A stretch of DNA of 64,000 nucleotides from Thalassolituus sp006212115 (GTDB lineage: Bacteria > Pseudomonadota > Gammaproteobacteria > Pseudomonadales > Oceanobacteraceae): assembly GCF_040372045.1 (NCBI RefSeq), contig NZ_BAABWH010000001.1. One strand, written 5' to 3'. The notes beneath the pieces were generated by a model, which searched no databases, was not told where the DNA came from, and worked only from the letters and a program-made list of their open reading frames with translations. Positions 45,008-53,553 of this stretch are shown piece after piece; the stretch's first letter is position 1, and each line of letters opens with the position of its first letter. The position numbers and the translations under genes are program-made.

Positions 45008-45842
45008 TACCTTCCCTCAAGGTTGCATTGACGACCTGCAGCGCTTCCCAGGTCTGTCGTACATTATGAACACGAATGATACTTGCGCCGTTCTGAGCAC
45101 AAATCATCGCGGCGGCTGCACTGGCCACATCCCGCTCTGCAGGATCACTATGACCACCCAGAATCTCGGCAATCATGCGCTTACGCGAAAGCCCGGTTAA
45201 AAGCGGGTAACCCAACTCTCGCAGACTATTCAGCTGATTCAGCAGCCGATAGTTATGTTGTTTTGTCTTACCAAATCCGAAACCGGGATCGAGCAGAATC
45301 TGATCCGCCGCAATGCCCGCCTGCCGCGCAGCGGAAGCACGCGAGGATAAAAACTGCCCGACCTGTGAGACAACATCCTCATATTGAGGGTTGTCCTGCA
45401 TAGAACCGGGCTCACCCTGCATATGCATCATACACACAGGTAAACCAGTCTCGGCTGCGGCCTGCATCGCTCCGTCCAGTTGCAATGCCCGTACATCGTT
45501 GATTATGTGCGCGCCCGCCTGTGACGACTGAGTAATCACCTCCGGACGACTGGTATCTACCGAGATCACCACATCCAAACGACGAGCAATTGCATCCACA
45601 ACGGGGATAACCCGATCCAGTTCTTCCTCTAACGATACAGGGCTGGCTCCCGGCCGGGTTGACTCTCCTCCAACATCGACGATCGCCGCTCCCTGACGAA
45701 TCATGGCTTCAGTATGCTCAAGAGCCTTGTCGATCTGGTTGAATTTGCCACCATCGGAGAAGGAGTCAGGTGTGACATTGAGAATGCCCATGATCTTTGG
45801 CGAGGCCAGATCAAGAGTTCGATCACCACAGGAGAGTTTCAA
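45000..45842 (-). CDS. folP: Dihydropteroate synthase
   Basis: 280 aa from a TTG at 45842. The open frame reaches 45881, but that part begins inside the T tract of the ftsH terminator, and family members usually start a few residues before LDLASPKIMGILNVTPDSFSDGG-type sequence, which fits this TTG (MKLSCGDRTLDL). No ATG is available and the ribosome site is poor. Motifs ILNVTPDSFSDGG, GGESTRPGA and GFGKTKQHN are classic for the sulfonamide target that joins pterin and p-aminobenzoate. Confidence 0.92.
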   Translation of the reverse strand: MKLSCGDRTLDLASPKIMGILNVTPDSFSDGGKFNQIDKALEHTEAMIRQGAAIVDVGGESTRPGASPVSLEEELDRVIPVVDAIARRLDVVISVDTSRPEVITQSSQAGAHIINDVRALQLDGAMQAAAETGLPVCMMHMQGEPGSMQDNPQYEDVVSQVGQFLSSRASAARQAGIAADQILLDPGFGFGKTKQHNYRLLNQLNSLRELGYPLLTGLSRKRMIAEILGGHSDPAERDVASAAAAMICAQNGASIIRVHNVRQTWEALQVVNATLREGNE

Positions 45843-45881
45843 AAGCGAATCCGCACTAATCAGAATTATTCTATGGTACAA

Positions 45882-45920
45882 AAAAAGCGGGCACAGTACA
45901 GAGCGTACAGTGCCCGCTTT
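45882..45920 (-). terminator. ftsH terminator
   Basis: AGCGGGCAC and GTGCCCGCT, extended by GTAC/GTAC after one mismatch, form a stem of about 13 bp. Read leftward it is followed by seven T residues. It separates ftsH from folP, so folP-glmM must have its own promoter or depend on readthrough. Confidence 0.9.
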
Positions 45921-45933
45921 ATCAGAGAGTTAC

Positions 45934-47877
45934 TTACTGGCGTTCGCCAGCCGGCTCACCCGCAACATCGTCATCATCACTGGCCATGTCACGCGTTTCG
46001 TTAACGTCTGACACATCAACCGCTTCACCACCAGTTGGAGTACCGCCTGAACCGTCGCCCCAGCCTTTTGGCGCCCGCGGCTTTTTGCCCGCCATGATGT
46101 CGTCAATCTGGCTAACATCGATCGTCTCATATTCCATGAGCGCGTCTTTCATCAATTCCAGTTTGTCGCGGTTATCTTCAAGCAACTGCGTCGCACGCTG
46201 GTAACAACGATCCAGAAGGTCTTTCACCTCAGAATCGATAGTGCGAGCGGTCTCATCCGACAGATGCGCCATCTGGCCACCGCCTGAACTGCCGAGATAA
46301 CCGTTTTCTTCATCTTCAGAATAGAGCTGAGCGCCCAACTTGTCAGACAGACCCCACTTGGTGACATAGTTACGAGCATACTTAGTAGCACGTTCGATGT
46401 CGTTGGAAGCACCCGTAGTCACACCGTCTTTACCCAGCGTCATCTCTTCAGCAATACGTCCGCCGTACAGAGAGCAGATGTTGCTCTCGATGCCGCGCTT
46501 GCTGATCGAGTGACGATCTTCCTCAGGAAGGAACATAGTGACACCCAACGCACGACCGCGCGGAATGATCGAAACTTTATATACAGGATCATGCTCTGGT
46601 ACGAGGCGGCCGATAATGGCATGTCCCGCTTCGTGATACGCAGTGTTCTCTTTCTCTTTTTCAGACATGACCATGGTCTTGCGCTCGGCACCCATGAGAA
46701 TCTTGTCTTTCGCTTTCTCAAACTCTTCCATCGTTACTTCAGAGCGATTCGCTCGAGCAGCAAACAACGCCGCCTCGTTCACCAGGTTGGCGAGGTCCGC
46801 ACCGGAGAAGCCCGGAGTACCACGCGCAATCAAAGATGCATTCACATCGTCTGATACTGGCGCTTTTTTCATATGTACGTGAAGAATCTGTTCGCGGCCG
46901 CGGATATCTGGCAGCCCTACTACCACTTGACGGTCAAAACGACCCGGGCGCAGCAGTGCTGGATCAAGTACATCCGGACGGTTAGTTGCAGCGATCACAA
47001 TGATGCCGTCGTTAACCTCGAAACCATCCATTTCAACCAGAAGTTGGTTCAGTGTCTGTTCGCGTTCGTCATTACCACCACCGATGCCAACACCACGGGA
47101 GCGGCCCACTGCATCGATCTCGTCGATGAAGATAATGCATGGCGCTTGTTTTTTGGCTTGTTCAAACATGTCACGGACGCGAGACGCACCAACGCCTACG
47201 AACATCTCAACAAAGTCAGAACCGGAAATAGAAAAGAAAGGGACGCGTGCTTCGCCGGCGATGGCTTTAGCAAGCAGGGTTTTACCCGTACCGGGTTGAC
47301 CAACCATCAATACGCCGCGAGGAATCTTACCGCCGAGCTTCTGATACTTGCCAGGCTCTCGCAGGAACTCCACCAGCTCTTTAACGTCTTCTTTGGCTTC
47401 GTCGCAACCAGCGACGTCGCTGAAGGTGGTTTTGATCTGATCTTCGCTCAGCAGTTTGGCTTTGCTTTTACCAAACGCCATCGGACCGCCACGACCCGAG
47501 CCACCGCCCTGCATTTGACGCATGAAGAGCATGAACACAGCGATGATGATCAAAATAGGCAATGACGCCAGTAGGAGCTGAGCAAGGAAGCTTTGTTTCT
47601 CAGGCGCTTTACCGATCACTTCAACGTCGTTTACGAGAAGCGTGTCCATCAACTTATCATCAAAAGCCGGAAGAACGGATTCGAAGGCCTCGCCACTGCG
47701 GGTTGTTCCCGTAATAGTTTGTCCTGCGATCGTAACCGATTCGACCTGTCTGGTTTCAACGGCTTTCATGAACTCCGAATACGACCAGCTATTGCTGCGA
47801 TCAACTGGATTGAGCCCTTGAAACACCATCATCAGCACTGCGGCGATAACGGCCCATAAAACGAAATTTTTTGCCAT
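45934..47877 (-). CDS. ftsH: ATP-dependent zinc metalloprotease FtsH
   Basis: 647 aa from the ATG at 47877 with AAGGTGG upstream; a TTG seven codons earlier is in frame. Two membrane helices (residues 5-23 and about 100-120) enclose a small periplasmic domain. AAA domain: GQPGTGKT (Walker A), IIFIDEIDAVG (Walker B) and the second region of homology. Protease domain with the zinc motif HEAGH. It degrades misfolded membrane proteins, LpxC and sigma-32. rlmE-ftsH order is conserved. Confidence 0.98.
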   Translation of the reverse strand: MAKNFVLWAVIAAVLMMVFQGLNPVDRSNSWSYSEFMKAVETRQVESVTIAGQTITGTTRSGEAFESVLPAFDDKLMDTLLVNDVEVIGKAPEKQSFLAQLLLASLPILIIIAVFMLFMRQMQGGGSGRGGPMAFGKSKAKLLSEDQIKTTFSDVAGCDEAKEDVKELVEFLREPGKYQKLGGKIPRGVLMVGQPGTGKTLLAKAIAGEARVPFFSISGSDFVEMFVGVGASRVRDMFEQAKKQAPCIIFIDEIDAVGRSRGVGIGGGNDEREQTLNQLLVEMDGFEVNDGIIVIAATNRPDVLDPALLRPGRFDRQVVVGLPDIRGREQILHVHMKKAPVSDDVNASLIARGTPGFSGADLANLVNEAALFAARANRSEVTMEEFEKAKDKILMGAERKTMVMSEKEKENTAYHEAGHAIIGRLVPEHDPVYKVSIIPRGRALGVTMFLPEEDRHSISKRGIESNICSLYGGRIAEEMTLGKDGVTTGASNDIERATKYARNYVTKWGLSDKLGAQLYSEDEENGYLGSSGGGQMAHLSDETARTIDSEVKDLLDRCYQRATQLLEDNRDKLELMKDALMEYETIDVSQIDDIMAGKKPRAPKGWGDGSGGTPTGGEAVDVSDVNETRDMASDDDDVAGEPAGERQ

Positions 47878-47948
47878 GTGAGGCACCACCTTACTCAAAC
47901 AGACCGCTCAACGGCCGGAATTACTACGCTTAGCTTAGCAGCCAATGC

Positions 47949-48569
47949 TCAGGGACGGAAACCTTTAGCGACGATATACACCTCACGGGATCGCGCTCGC
48001 GAAGCTTTAGGTTTGCGAATCATCACCTTCGCAAACGATTGCTTCATATCTGCCAGGTAGGCATCAAAACCTTCACCCTGAAACACTTTGGCCACGAAAC
48101 TGCCATTTGGTTTCAACACTTGACGCGCCATATCCAAGGCGAGTTCTACAAGATACATAGCACCCGGCTGGTCGATTGACGACATACCACTCATATTGGG
48201 GGCCATGTCCGAAATTACAAGGTCTACCGGACGATTATCGATCACAGCGACCAACTCGTCGTAGACTTCTTCCGTCGTAAAGTCGCCCTGAATAAAGGTC
48301 ACGTCTGCGATGGCGTCCATTTCAAGTATGTCTGAAGCGATCACAAGGCCCTTCTGACCGACCCGCTGAGCCACTACCTGAGACCAACCGCCCGGAGCTG
48401 AACCCAGATCCACTACAACGGACCCCGGACGCATCAGCTTGTCTTTGTCGTCCAGTTCAATCAGTTTGTAGCTCGCACGTGTTCTGTAGCCATCCTGCTG
48501 GGCTTTCTGCACCCAGATATCGTCAACGTGTTCTTTGAGCCAGTCCGCACTGGATTTCGAGCGTGCCAT
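47949..48569 (-). CDS. rlmE: 23S rRNA 2'-O-methyltransferase (U2552)
   Basis: 206 aa. RRmJ/FtsJ fold: VVDLGSAPGGWSQV (SAM), DLVISDMAPNMSG (catalytic Asp) and GSFVAKVFQGEG (Lys). Methylates the A loop of 23S rRNA. First gene of the rlmE-ftsH unit, divergent from yhbY. Confidence 0.97.
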   Translation of the reverse strand: MARSKSSADWLKEHVDDIWVQKAQQDGYRTRASYKLIELDDKDKLMRPGSVVVDLGSAPGGWSQVVAQRVGQKGLVIASDILEMDAIADVTFIQGDFTTEEVYDELVAVIDNRPVDLVISDMAPNMSGMSSIDQPGAMYLVELALDMARQVLKPNGSFVAKVFQGEGFDAYLADMKQSFAKVMIRKPKASRARSREVYIVAKGFRP

Positions 48570-48696
48570 AGGGCTTTTTACTCCGTAAATTTACGTCTGC
48601 GAGCCCATCAGGGGGCGGCTATTCAAGCCCGTCTGAGGTATACTCGCGTGCATCAACAGACTTATTTTACACCCTAACGTCGAGCGACCGAACCCT

Positions 48697-48999
48697 ATGC
48701 CTCTCAGCAACGAACAAAAGAAAGCTTACCGATCCATTGGCCACAGACTCAATCCCATTGTGACTGTCGCGGGGAATGGCCTAACGGATGGCGTTATGGA
48801 TGAGTTAAATCGCGCGCTGGATGATCACGAACTGATCAAAATTAAAGTCTCCGTCGGTGACCGTGAAGTCAAAAAAGCCGTGATCGCAGAGCTGGTTAAG
48901 GCGACAGGCGTGGAGCTGGTACAGCAGATAGGTAATACCGCCCTGCTTTTACGTCGCAACCCCAAAGCCAAGCCAGAACTATCGAATCTGCAGCGCTGA
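48697..48999 (+). CDS. yhbY: YhbY-type ribosome assembly RNA-binding protein
   Basis: 100 aa with a single CRM domain: GHRLNPIVTVAGNGLTDGVMDEL and HELIKIKVSVGDR, IGNTALLLRRN. It binds precursors of the large subunit. A TATACT at 48639 may be its -10 element. In the reference order the next gene would be greA; here a lipid cluster is inserted. Confidence 0.94.
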   Translation: MPLSNEQKKAYRSIGHRLNPIVTVAGNGLTDGVMDELNRALDDHELIKIKVSVGDREVKKAVIAELVKATGVELVQQIGNTALLLRRNPKAKPELSNLQR

Positions 49000-49095
49000 A
49001 TACTGCATTTCAGGACAAATTAACCATCCCCCGGACTGCGCGTGGACACACCATCAGGATCAGGGATAATGCAAAATAAAAAAGGTTAAGCAACG

Positions 49096-50220
49096 ATGTC
49101 GAACATTGTTATTTCAGGCTCAGGCCTCTTCACACCACCGCACACCATCTCCAACGACGAATTGATTGAGGCGTACAATGCCTACGTCGAGAAGTTCAAC
49201 GCCGACAACGCCGCAGCCATCGAAGCCGGTGACGTCGAGGCTCTCCCCAGCTCCAGCAGTGCCTTTGTAGAAAAGGCCTCAGGCATTAAGTCGCGATACG
49301 TTATGTACAAAGACGGCATGCTGGACCCTGAGCGTATGGCTCCTATCTGCAAACCTGCACTGGCAGGAGACGAGCCGGAAACCGTCACCATGTCTCTGGA
49401 GGCCGGAAAGCAAGCCATGGAGCAGGCAAACAAGAAGCCTGAAGACATTGACCTCGTCATCATGGGTACGACTAACCATCAGCGCCCTTACCCTTCTGCC
49501 GCAGTTGAAGTGCAACAAAAGCTCGGTATCAAAGGATTCGCGTACGATATGGGCATCGCCTGCTCCACTATGACCTTCGCCATGATTAACGCATACACTG
49601 CTCTGAAAGCAGGTACCGCAAAGTGCGCACTCATCGTGAACCCTGAGTTCGCGTCACCACAGCTCAACCTGAAGTCACGCGACAGCCACTTTATTTTCGG
49701 TGATGTTGCGACTGCAGTCGTTATGGAACTGGAAGAGACCTGCACCTCTGATGTCGCCTTCCGTGTTCTCGACACGAAACAGATGACGACTTTCTCGGAT
49801 AACATTCGCTGTGATGGCAACTACACCGACCACATTTTCAGCGATGATCAGCTACCAGAAGATCGTCCTTACTTCCGCCAGAACGGCCGTAAAGTCTTTA
49901 AGGAACTGCTCCCGCTGGTAACGGGCTTCATCACCGAACAACTGGGTGAAAACCAGCTCGAAGCCAGTGACCTTAAGCGTATGTGGCTGCATCAGGCGAA
50001 CCTGACCATGAACATGTTCGCGGCGAAGAAGCTGCTGGGGCGCGAGCCTGAAGCCAACGAGACTCCTATCGTGCTGGATGAGTTCGCTAACACCGCGTCC
50101 GCAGGTTCTTTGATCGCCTTCCATCGCCACAAAGACGGGTTTAACGTTGGCGATAAAGGATTAATCTGCTCGTTCGGCGCAGGTTACTCAGTCGGCAGCC
50201 TGCTGGTAGAGAAAATGTAA
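49096..50220 (+). CDS. Beta-ketoacyl-ACP synthase III-like thiolase-fold enzyme
   Basis: 374 aa, longer than canonical FabH (about 317). Thiolase-fold triad: C156 (GIACSTMT), H299 (WLHQANL) and N332 (EFANTASAG). The extra N-terminal region (residues 15-60) lengthens the substrate entrance. It resembles the group of longer Pseudomonas KAS III enzymes that draw medium-chain acyl-CoA into fatty acid synthesis, but that match is from memory. A thioesterase gene follows on the same strand. Confidence 0.8.
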   Translation: MSNIVISGSGLFTPPHTISNDELIEAYNAYVEKFNADNAAAIEAGDVEALPSSSSAFVEKASGIKSRYVMYKDGMLDPERMAPICKPALAGDEPETVTMSLEAGKQAMEQANKKPEDIDLVIMGTTNHQRPYPSAAVEVQQKLGIKGFAYDMGIACSTMTFAMINAYTALKAGTAKCALIVNPEFASPQLNLKSRDSHFIFGDVATAVVMELEETCTSDVAFRVLDTKQMTTFSDNIRCDGNYTDHIFSDDQLPEDRPYFRQNGRKVFKELLPLVTGFITEQLGENQLEASDLKRMWLHQANLTMNMFAAKKLLGREPEANETPIVLDEFANTASAGSLIAFHRHKDGFNVGDKGLICSFGAGYSVGSLLVEKM

Positions 50221-50244
50221 CGTCTGACAGCCCTGCTCCCTGAA

Positions 50245-50275
50245 AAGCCGCACCTGCGCTGCAGTGCGGCTTTTT
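50245..50275 (+). terminator. Terminator after the KAS III-like gene
   Basis: GCCGCAC pairs with GTGCGGC, followed by TTTTTCTTT. Confidence 0.85.
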
Positions 50276-50384
50276 CTTTGCCTGATCTTTTTCTGGTGCG
50301 ACAAAGCCGACGTTACATCTAAGCCGCTGATTATTATCGAATAATCTGACAAAATGATCGCTTACACACTGAAAGGCATGATCA

Positions 50385-50903
50385 ATGGGTCAGATTATAC
50401 AGACTGAGATGACCGAGCTGGTTACCCCCGGCATGGCCAACTTCTCCGGCAATATGCATGGCGGAGAACTTCTCAAGCTACTCGATAAAGTCGCATACAC
50501 TTGCGCAATGCGGTACAGCGGGCACTACGCAGTAACGCTTTCGGTTGATAATGTACTGTTTAAACAGCCTATCCATATCGGTGAACTGGTTACCTGCCTG
50601 GCGACGGTCAACTACGTTGGCAGAACCTCAATGGAAATCGGCATCAAAGTGATCGCCGAGGACATCAAACTCAAGACGGTTCGCCATACGCACACCTGTT
50701 ACTTCAACATGGTGGCCATGGACGAGAACAACAAACCGACGCCGTTACCGCCCCTTGAGCTAAAAGACGATGTTCAGGTAAGACGTTACAACAAAGCAAT
50801 GAAGCGACGTGAAGCAGGTAAACGCTTACAGAAGATGATGAAAGCAATCGAAGCCGATGACGGTTCCGATCAGCTTGGTGTCGATCTCGTTAGCTGCCCT
50901 TGA
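50385..50903 (+). CDS. Hotdog-fold acyl-CoA thioesterase, YciA-like
   Basis: 172 aa. MANFSGNMHGGELLKLLDKVAY is the active-site helix of the YciA/acyl-CoA hydrolase family, with the catalytic Asp in LLDKVA, and TVRHTHTCYFNMVA is the second signature. The C-terminal 40 residues are Arg/Lys-rich and unusual for YciA. It probably hydrolyses medium- or long-chain acyl-CoA. It ends overlapping the stop of the converging PaaX-like gene. Confidence 0.85.
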   Translation: MGQIIQTEMTELVTPGMANFSGNMHGGELLKLLDKVAYTCAMRYSGHYAVTLSVDNVLFKQPIHIGELVTCLATVNYVGRTSMEIGIKVIAEDIKLKTVRHTHTCYFNMVAMDENNKPTPLPPLELKDDVQVRRYNKAMKRREAGKRLQKMMKAIEADDGSDQLGVDLVSCP

Positions 50904-51711
50904 GGGGTAAGTCAGCCATAAACCGGGCGATCAGCTCGCGCCAGATGGATTTACCCAGATCATCAAAATCTGCCATGGTAGATACCATCTGCGCCCTTGC
51001 TTGCTGATCAACCATTTCTTCCGGAAGCAAGGGGTCAAACGCAATATCCCTCAACACCCGGTCTCCGATCAGAAAGCATTCTCTGGCAGCAACATCGAGC
51101 GGCTTATCATGAAAAGTCTGCCGCCAATCAAGCATCTCCTCAGTGTTATCACGATAGCGGGCATTGATGTCGTCGATCGGCCACAGGGTTTCAGATGCGG
51201 GCCGCGCCCCCTCATTAAAACCGTCAGCACAAAATACGCAGGCTTCGGCTTCCAACCCCAATCGGAATAACTGCTGGGTAACCACAGGGAGAGAAGCTAC
51301 TAGATTGTCCGGCCGCACCAGCAACCCCTGATAAAACTCCCTGAAGCCGAGCATTTCTGTCGCACGCTGCCTCTGCCTGAGTACTTTGCGGTCACGACGC
51401 CCAAGGTGCGCGGTGTAAATAGCGATCCACTTGCCACTCCACGAACGTACTTTGTCCTCTGTACATCGCCAGGCACTCTGGCGCTCTGCCAGATGCTGAG
51501 CGGATGGACCAAGCACGTAAATGCCTCGCTCCGTCAGGTCCAGAAAGCCCTGCTTCGCAAGACGATTCAAGGTAACCCGAACATTATTCGCCTCAACAGA
51601 GAATAACTCTGCCATCCTTACCATGACCTGAGCGGAGATGGGCTGCTGCGCTTCTTTTACCAGATTCAGGATTAACTTCTTGGCGGGATAAGGGCTCGCG
51701 GACTGAGACAT
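50890..51711 (-). CDS. PaaX-family transcriptional regulator
   Basis: 273 aa. N-terminal winged helix (residues 10-65: LILNLVKEAQQPISAQVMVRMAELF, NNVRVTLNRLAKQGFL), middle domain with GKWIAIYTAHLGRRDRKVLR-type strands and a C-terminal domain, as in PaaX, which represses phenylacetate genes in response to an aryl-CoA. No paa genes are present. It is divergent from a fatty-acid desaturase gene with an AT-rich 136-bp gap, so that desaturase is its likely target and an acyl-CoA its likely ligand. Confidence 0.8.
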   Translation of the reverse strand: MSQSASPYPAKKLILNLVKEAQQPISAQVMVRMAELFSVEANNVRVTLNRLAKQGFLDLTERGIYVLGPSAQHLAERQSAWRCTEDKVRSWSGKWIAIYTAHLGRRDRKVLRQRQRATEMLGFREFYQGLLVRPDNLVASLPVVTQQLFRLGLEAEACVFCADGFNEGARPASETLWPIDDINARYRDNTEEMLDWRQTFHDKPLDVAARECFLIGDRVLRDIAFDPLLPEEMVDQQARAQMVSTMADFDDLGKSIWRELIARFMADLPLKGS

Positions 51712-51847
51712 AGGTGCGGCTATTTATTCATTTTTATCATTTAGAGCCATCATTTTAGCATAGCAGCCCGACAGGAATAATTACTAGATTTATCCCATTG
51801 TATCATGTAGTGTAATTTTAATAACAACACTCACCGCATAATGACTT
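51712..51847. promoter_or_regulatory. AT-rich divergent control region, paaX-like/desaturase
   Basis: This 136-bp region is notably richer in A and T than its surroundings and must hold promoters for both divergent genes. I found no clear palindrome long enough to name as the operator. Confidence 0.4.
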
Positions 51848-52867
51848 ATGAAGCAACCTCACGATTTGTTTGAAACCGGGCTACTCAGGGAGTCTGCCCG
51901 TGAACGCCTGACCGCGGAACTCGGCAGCGATACTATCCAGCGACTTCAGCAGCGTTCCAATATTCGGGGAGGCTGGGCTGTCATAAGTTGCTGGCTAAGC
52001 ATCGGATTATTATTAGCGTGCTCATGGTTCGCCATTGATCTACTGAGTTATTGGGCAATCCCCATCGTCTTGCTATGCCTTCTGTTTCTCGGCGGTCGCA
52101 TTCTCGCTCTGGCCATTCTGACCCACGAAGGTGCTCACCGGACTCTGCTCGCAAACAGCAAATGGAATGACCTGATCAGCCATTGGTTGTGCGCTGCCCC
52201 TGTCTATCTGGACCTGGCCAAGTACCGTTACCATCACGCACAACACCATATTCATACGGGGACAGAGAAAGACGTCGACCTGCCACTCATTGAGGGGTTT
52301 CCGACGACTCGCCCGTCTCTGATGCGAAAGTTCATTCGCGATCTGACAGGACAAACCGGTGTGAAGTCACTTATCGGCCTATGCCTGATGAACGCCGAGT
52401 TTATTCGCTGGAACGTAACCGGTGTGGTCGATAAAGTGAATCATGCTGACTGGCACTGGTATCATCACCTCCGAGCCTTCTTCGTAAACAGTCGGCGTAC
52501 ACTCCTGTTTCATGCTGGATTCTTCGCTATTTGCTTCAGCCTGAACCTGACAGTGGTGTTCGCACTTTGGTGGGCGGCCTACTTCTTCACTTACCCCTTC
52601 TGCATTCGTGTCAGAGCCATTGCTGAGCATGCAGTAACCGAACGCACTGGAGATATGTTGAGAAATACCAGAACGACCCAAGCAGGCCTGCTTGCAAGAG
52701 CACTCTTTGCACCATGCCATGTGAATTTCCATATCGAGCACCACGCATTGGTTTCAGTTCCGTTCTGGCAACTGCCCGAGTTGCATAAACTGATGCAGGA
52801 AAAAAATATCACCCCTCCCCCTCCAAGCTACTGGCAGGTTCTGAAATTGGCAGCGTCTGCTCGCTAA
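51848..52867 (+). CDS. Membrane fatty acid desaturase
   Basis: 339 aa. Three histidine boxes of the membrane diiron desaturases are present: HEGAH, HHAQHH and HIEHH. Four hydrophobic stretches lie around residues 45-100 and 215-250. It is likely a membrane-bound acyl-lipid or acyl-CoA desaturase and would adjust membrane fluidity. The ribosome site is weak. Control by the divergent PaaX-like protein is an inference from the layout. Confidence 0.87.
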   Translation: MKQPHDLFETGLLRESARERLTAELGSDTIQRLQQRSNIRGGWAVISCWLSIGLLLACSWFAIDLLSYWAIPIVLLCLLFLGGRILALAILTHEGAHRTLLANSKWNDLISHWLCAAPVYLDLAKYRYHHAQHHIHTGTEKDVDLPLIEGFPTTRPSLMRKFIRDLTGQTGVKSLIGLCLMNAEFIRWNVTGVVDKVNHADWHWYHHLRAFFVNSRRTLLFHAGFFAICFSLNLTVVFALWWAAYFFTYPFCIRVRAIAEHAVTERTGDMLRNTRTTQAGLLARALFAPCHVNFHIEHHALVSVPFWQLPELHKLMQEKNITPPPPSYWQVLKLAASAR

Positions 52868-52905
52868 GCTATTTCTGAGGTCGCACTAACGCAAATTTCA
52901 GACAC

Positions 52906-52932
52906 AAAAAAGCCCGCAATTGCGGGCTCTTT
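52906..52932. terminator. Bidirectional terminator between desaturase and greA
   Basis: AGCCCGCAATTGCGGGCT is a perfect palindrome with A and T runs on its two sides. Confidence 0.9.
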
Positions 52933-52962
52933 CGAGAAATACAGAACCTGATGCAACACGCC

Positions 52963-53439
52963 TCAGATGTGTTTCACTTCGTCGATTTCATATTCAACCG
53001 TACCGCTTGGGATATTCACCACGACGGTGTCCCCTTCTTCCTTACCAATCAATGCACGAGCAATCGGCGAGGATACAGAAATACGATTATTTTTGATGTC
53101 GGCTTCGTCATCACCCACGATTCGGTATTCCACTTCCTCGTCGGTTTCGACATTGATGATGGTTACCGTAGTACCGAACAATACCTTACCGCTGTGCGGA
53201 ATTGATTTAATATCAATTACCTGGGAATTAGAAAGCTTACCTTCAATATCCTGAATGCGACCTTCAATGAAACCCTGCTGTTCACGTGCGGCATGGTATT
53301 CAGCATTTTCTTTCAGATCACCGTGCTCACGTGCGTCGGCAATGTCCTGAATAACCTTTGGGCGTTCAACTGTTTTTAACTGCTTCAGCTCATCACGCAG
53401 AGCCTGTTCGCCTTCAACGGTCATGGGATACTTTTGCAT
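52963..53439 (-). CDS. greA: Transcript cleavage factor GreA
   Basis: 158 aa. N-terminal coiled coil (DIADAREHGDLKENAEYHAAREQQ, with the acidic tip residues) and a C-terminal FKBP-like domain (SSPIARALIGKEEGD). It rescues backtracked RNA polymerase. AAGGTAAG precedes the ATG. Last gene of the carAB-greA group. Confidence 0.97.
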   Translation of the reverse strand: MQKYPMTVEGEQALRDELKQLKTVERPKVIQDIADAREHGDLKENAEYHAAREQQGFIEGRIQDIEGKLSNSQVIDIKSIPHSGKVLFGTTVTIINVETDEEVEYRIVGDDEADIKNNRISVSSPIARALIGKEEGDTVVVNIPSGTVEYEIDEVKHI

Positions 53440-53466
53440 CTTACCTTGACTCCCTTTGTTCTGAAC

Positions 53467-53495
53467 AATCCCCGGGGCGTGTTCTCCCGGGGATT
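53467..53495 (-). terminator. Hairpin between carB and greA
   Basis: AATCCCCGG and CCGGGGATT are perfect 9-bp arms with an 11-base loop. There is no T run, so it may be a processing or pausing element and not a terminator. Confidence 0.4.
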
Positions 53496-53553
53496 GATTT
53501 AACTATTTATGTCAGCGCCGAACGGCGGCCTGTTCACTGTCAGGGCTGCTGCA

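Noticed and set aside
46873..47565. 230-codon plus-strand frame opposite ftsH
   Set aside because: Antisense shadow of the conserved AAA domain of ftsH; no ribosome site and no family.
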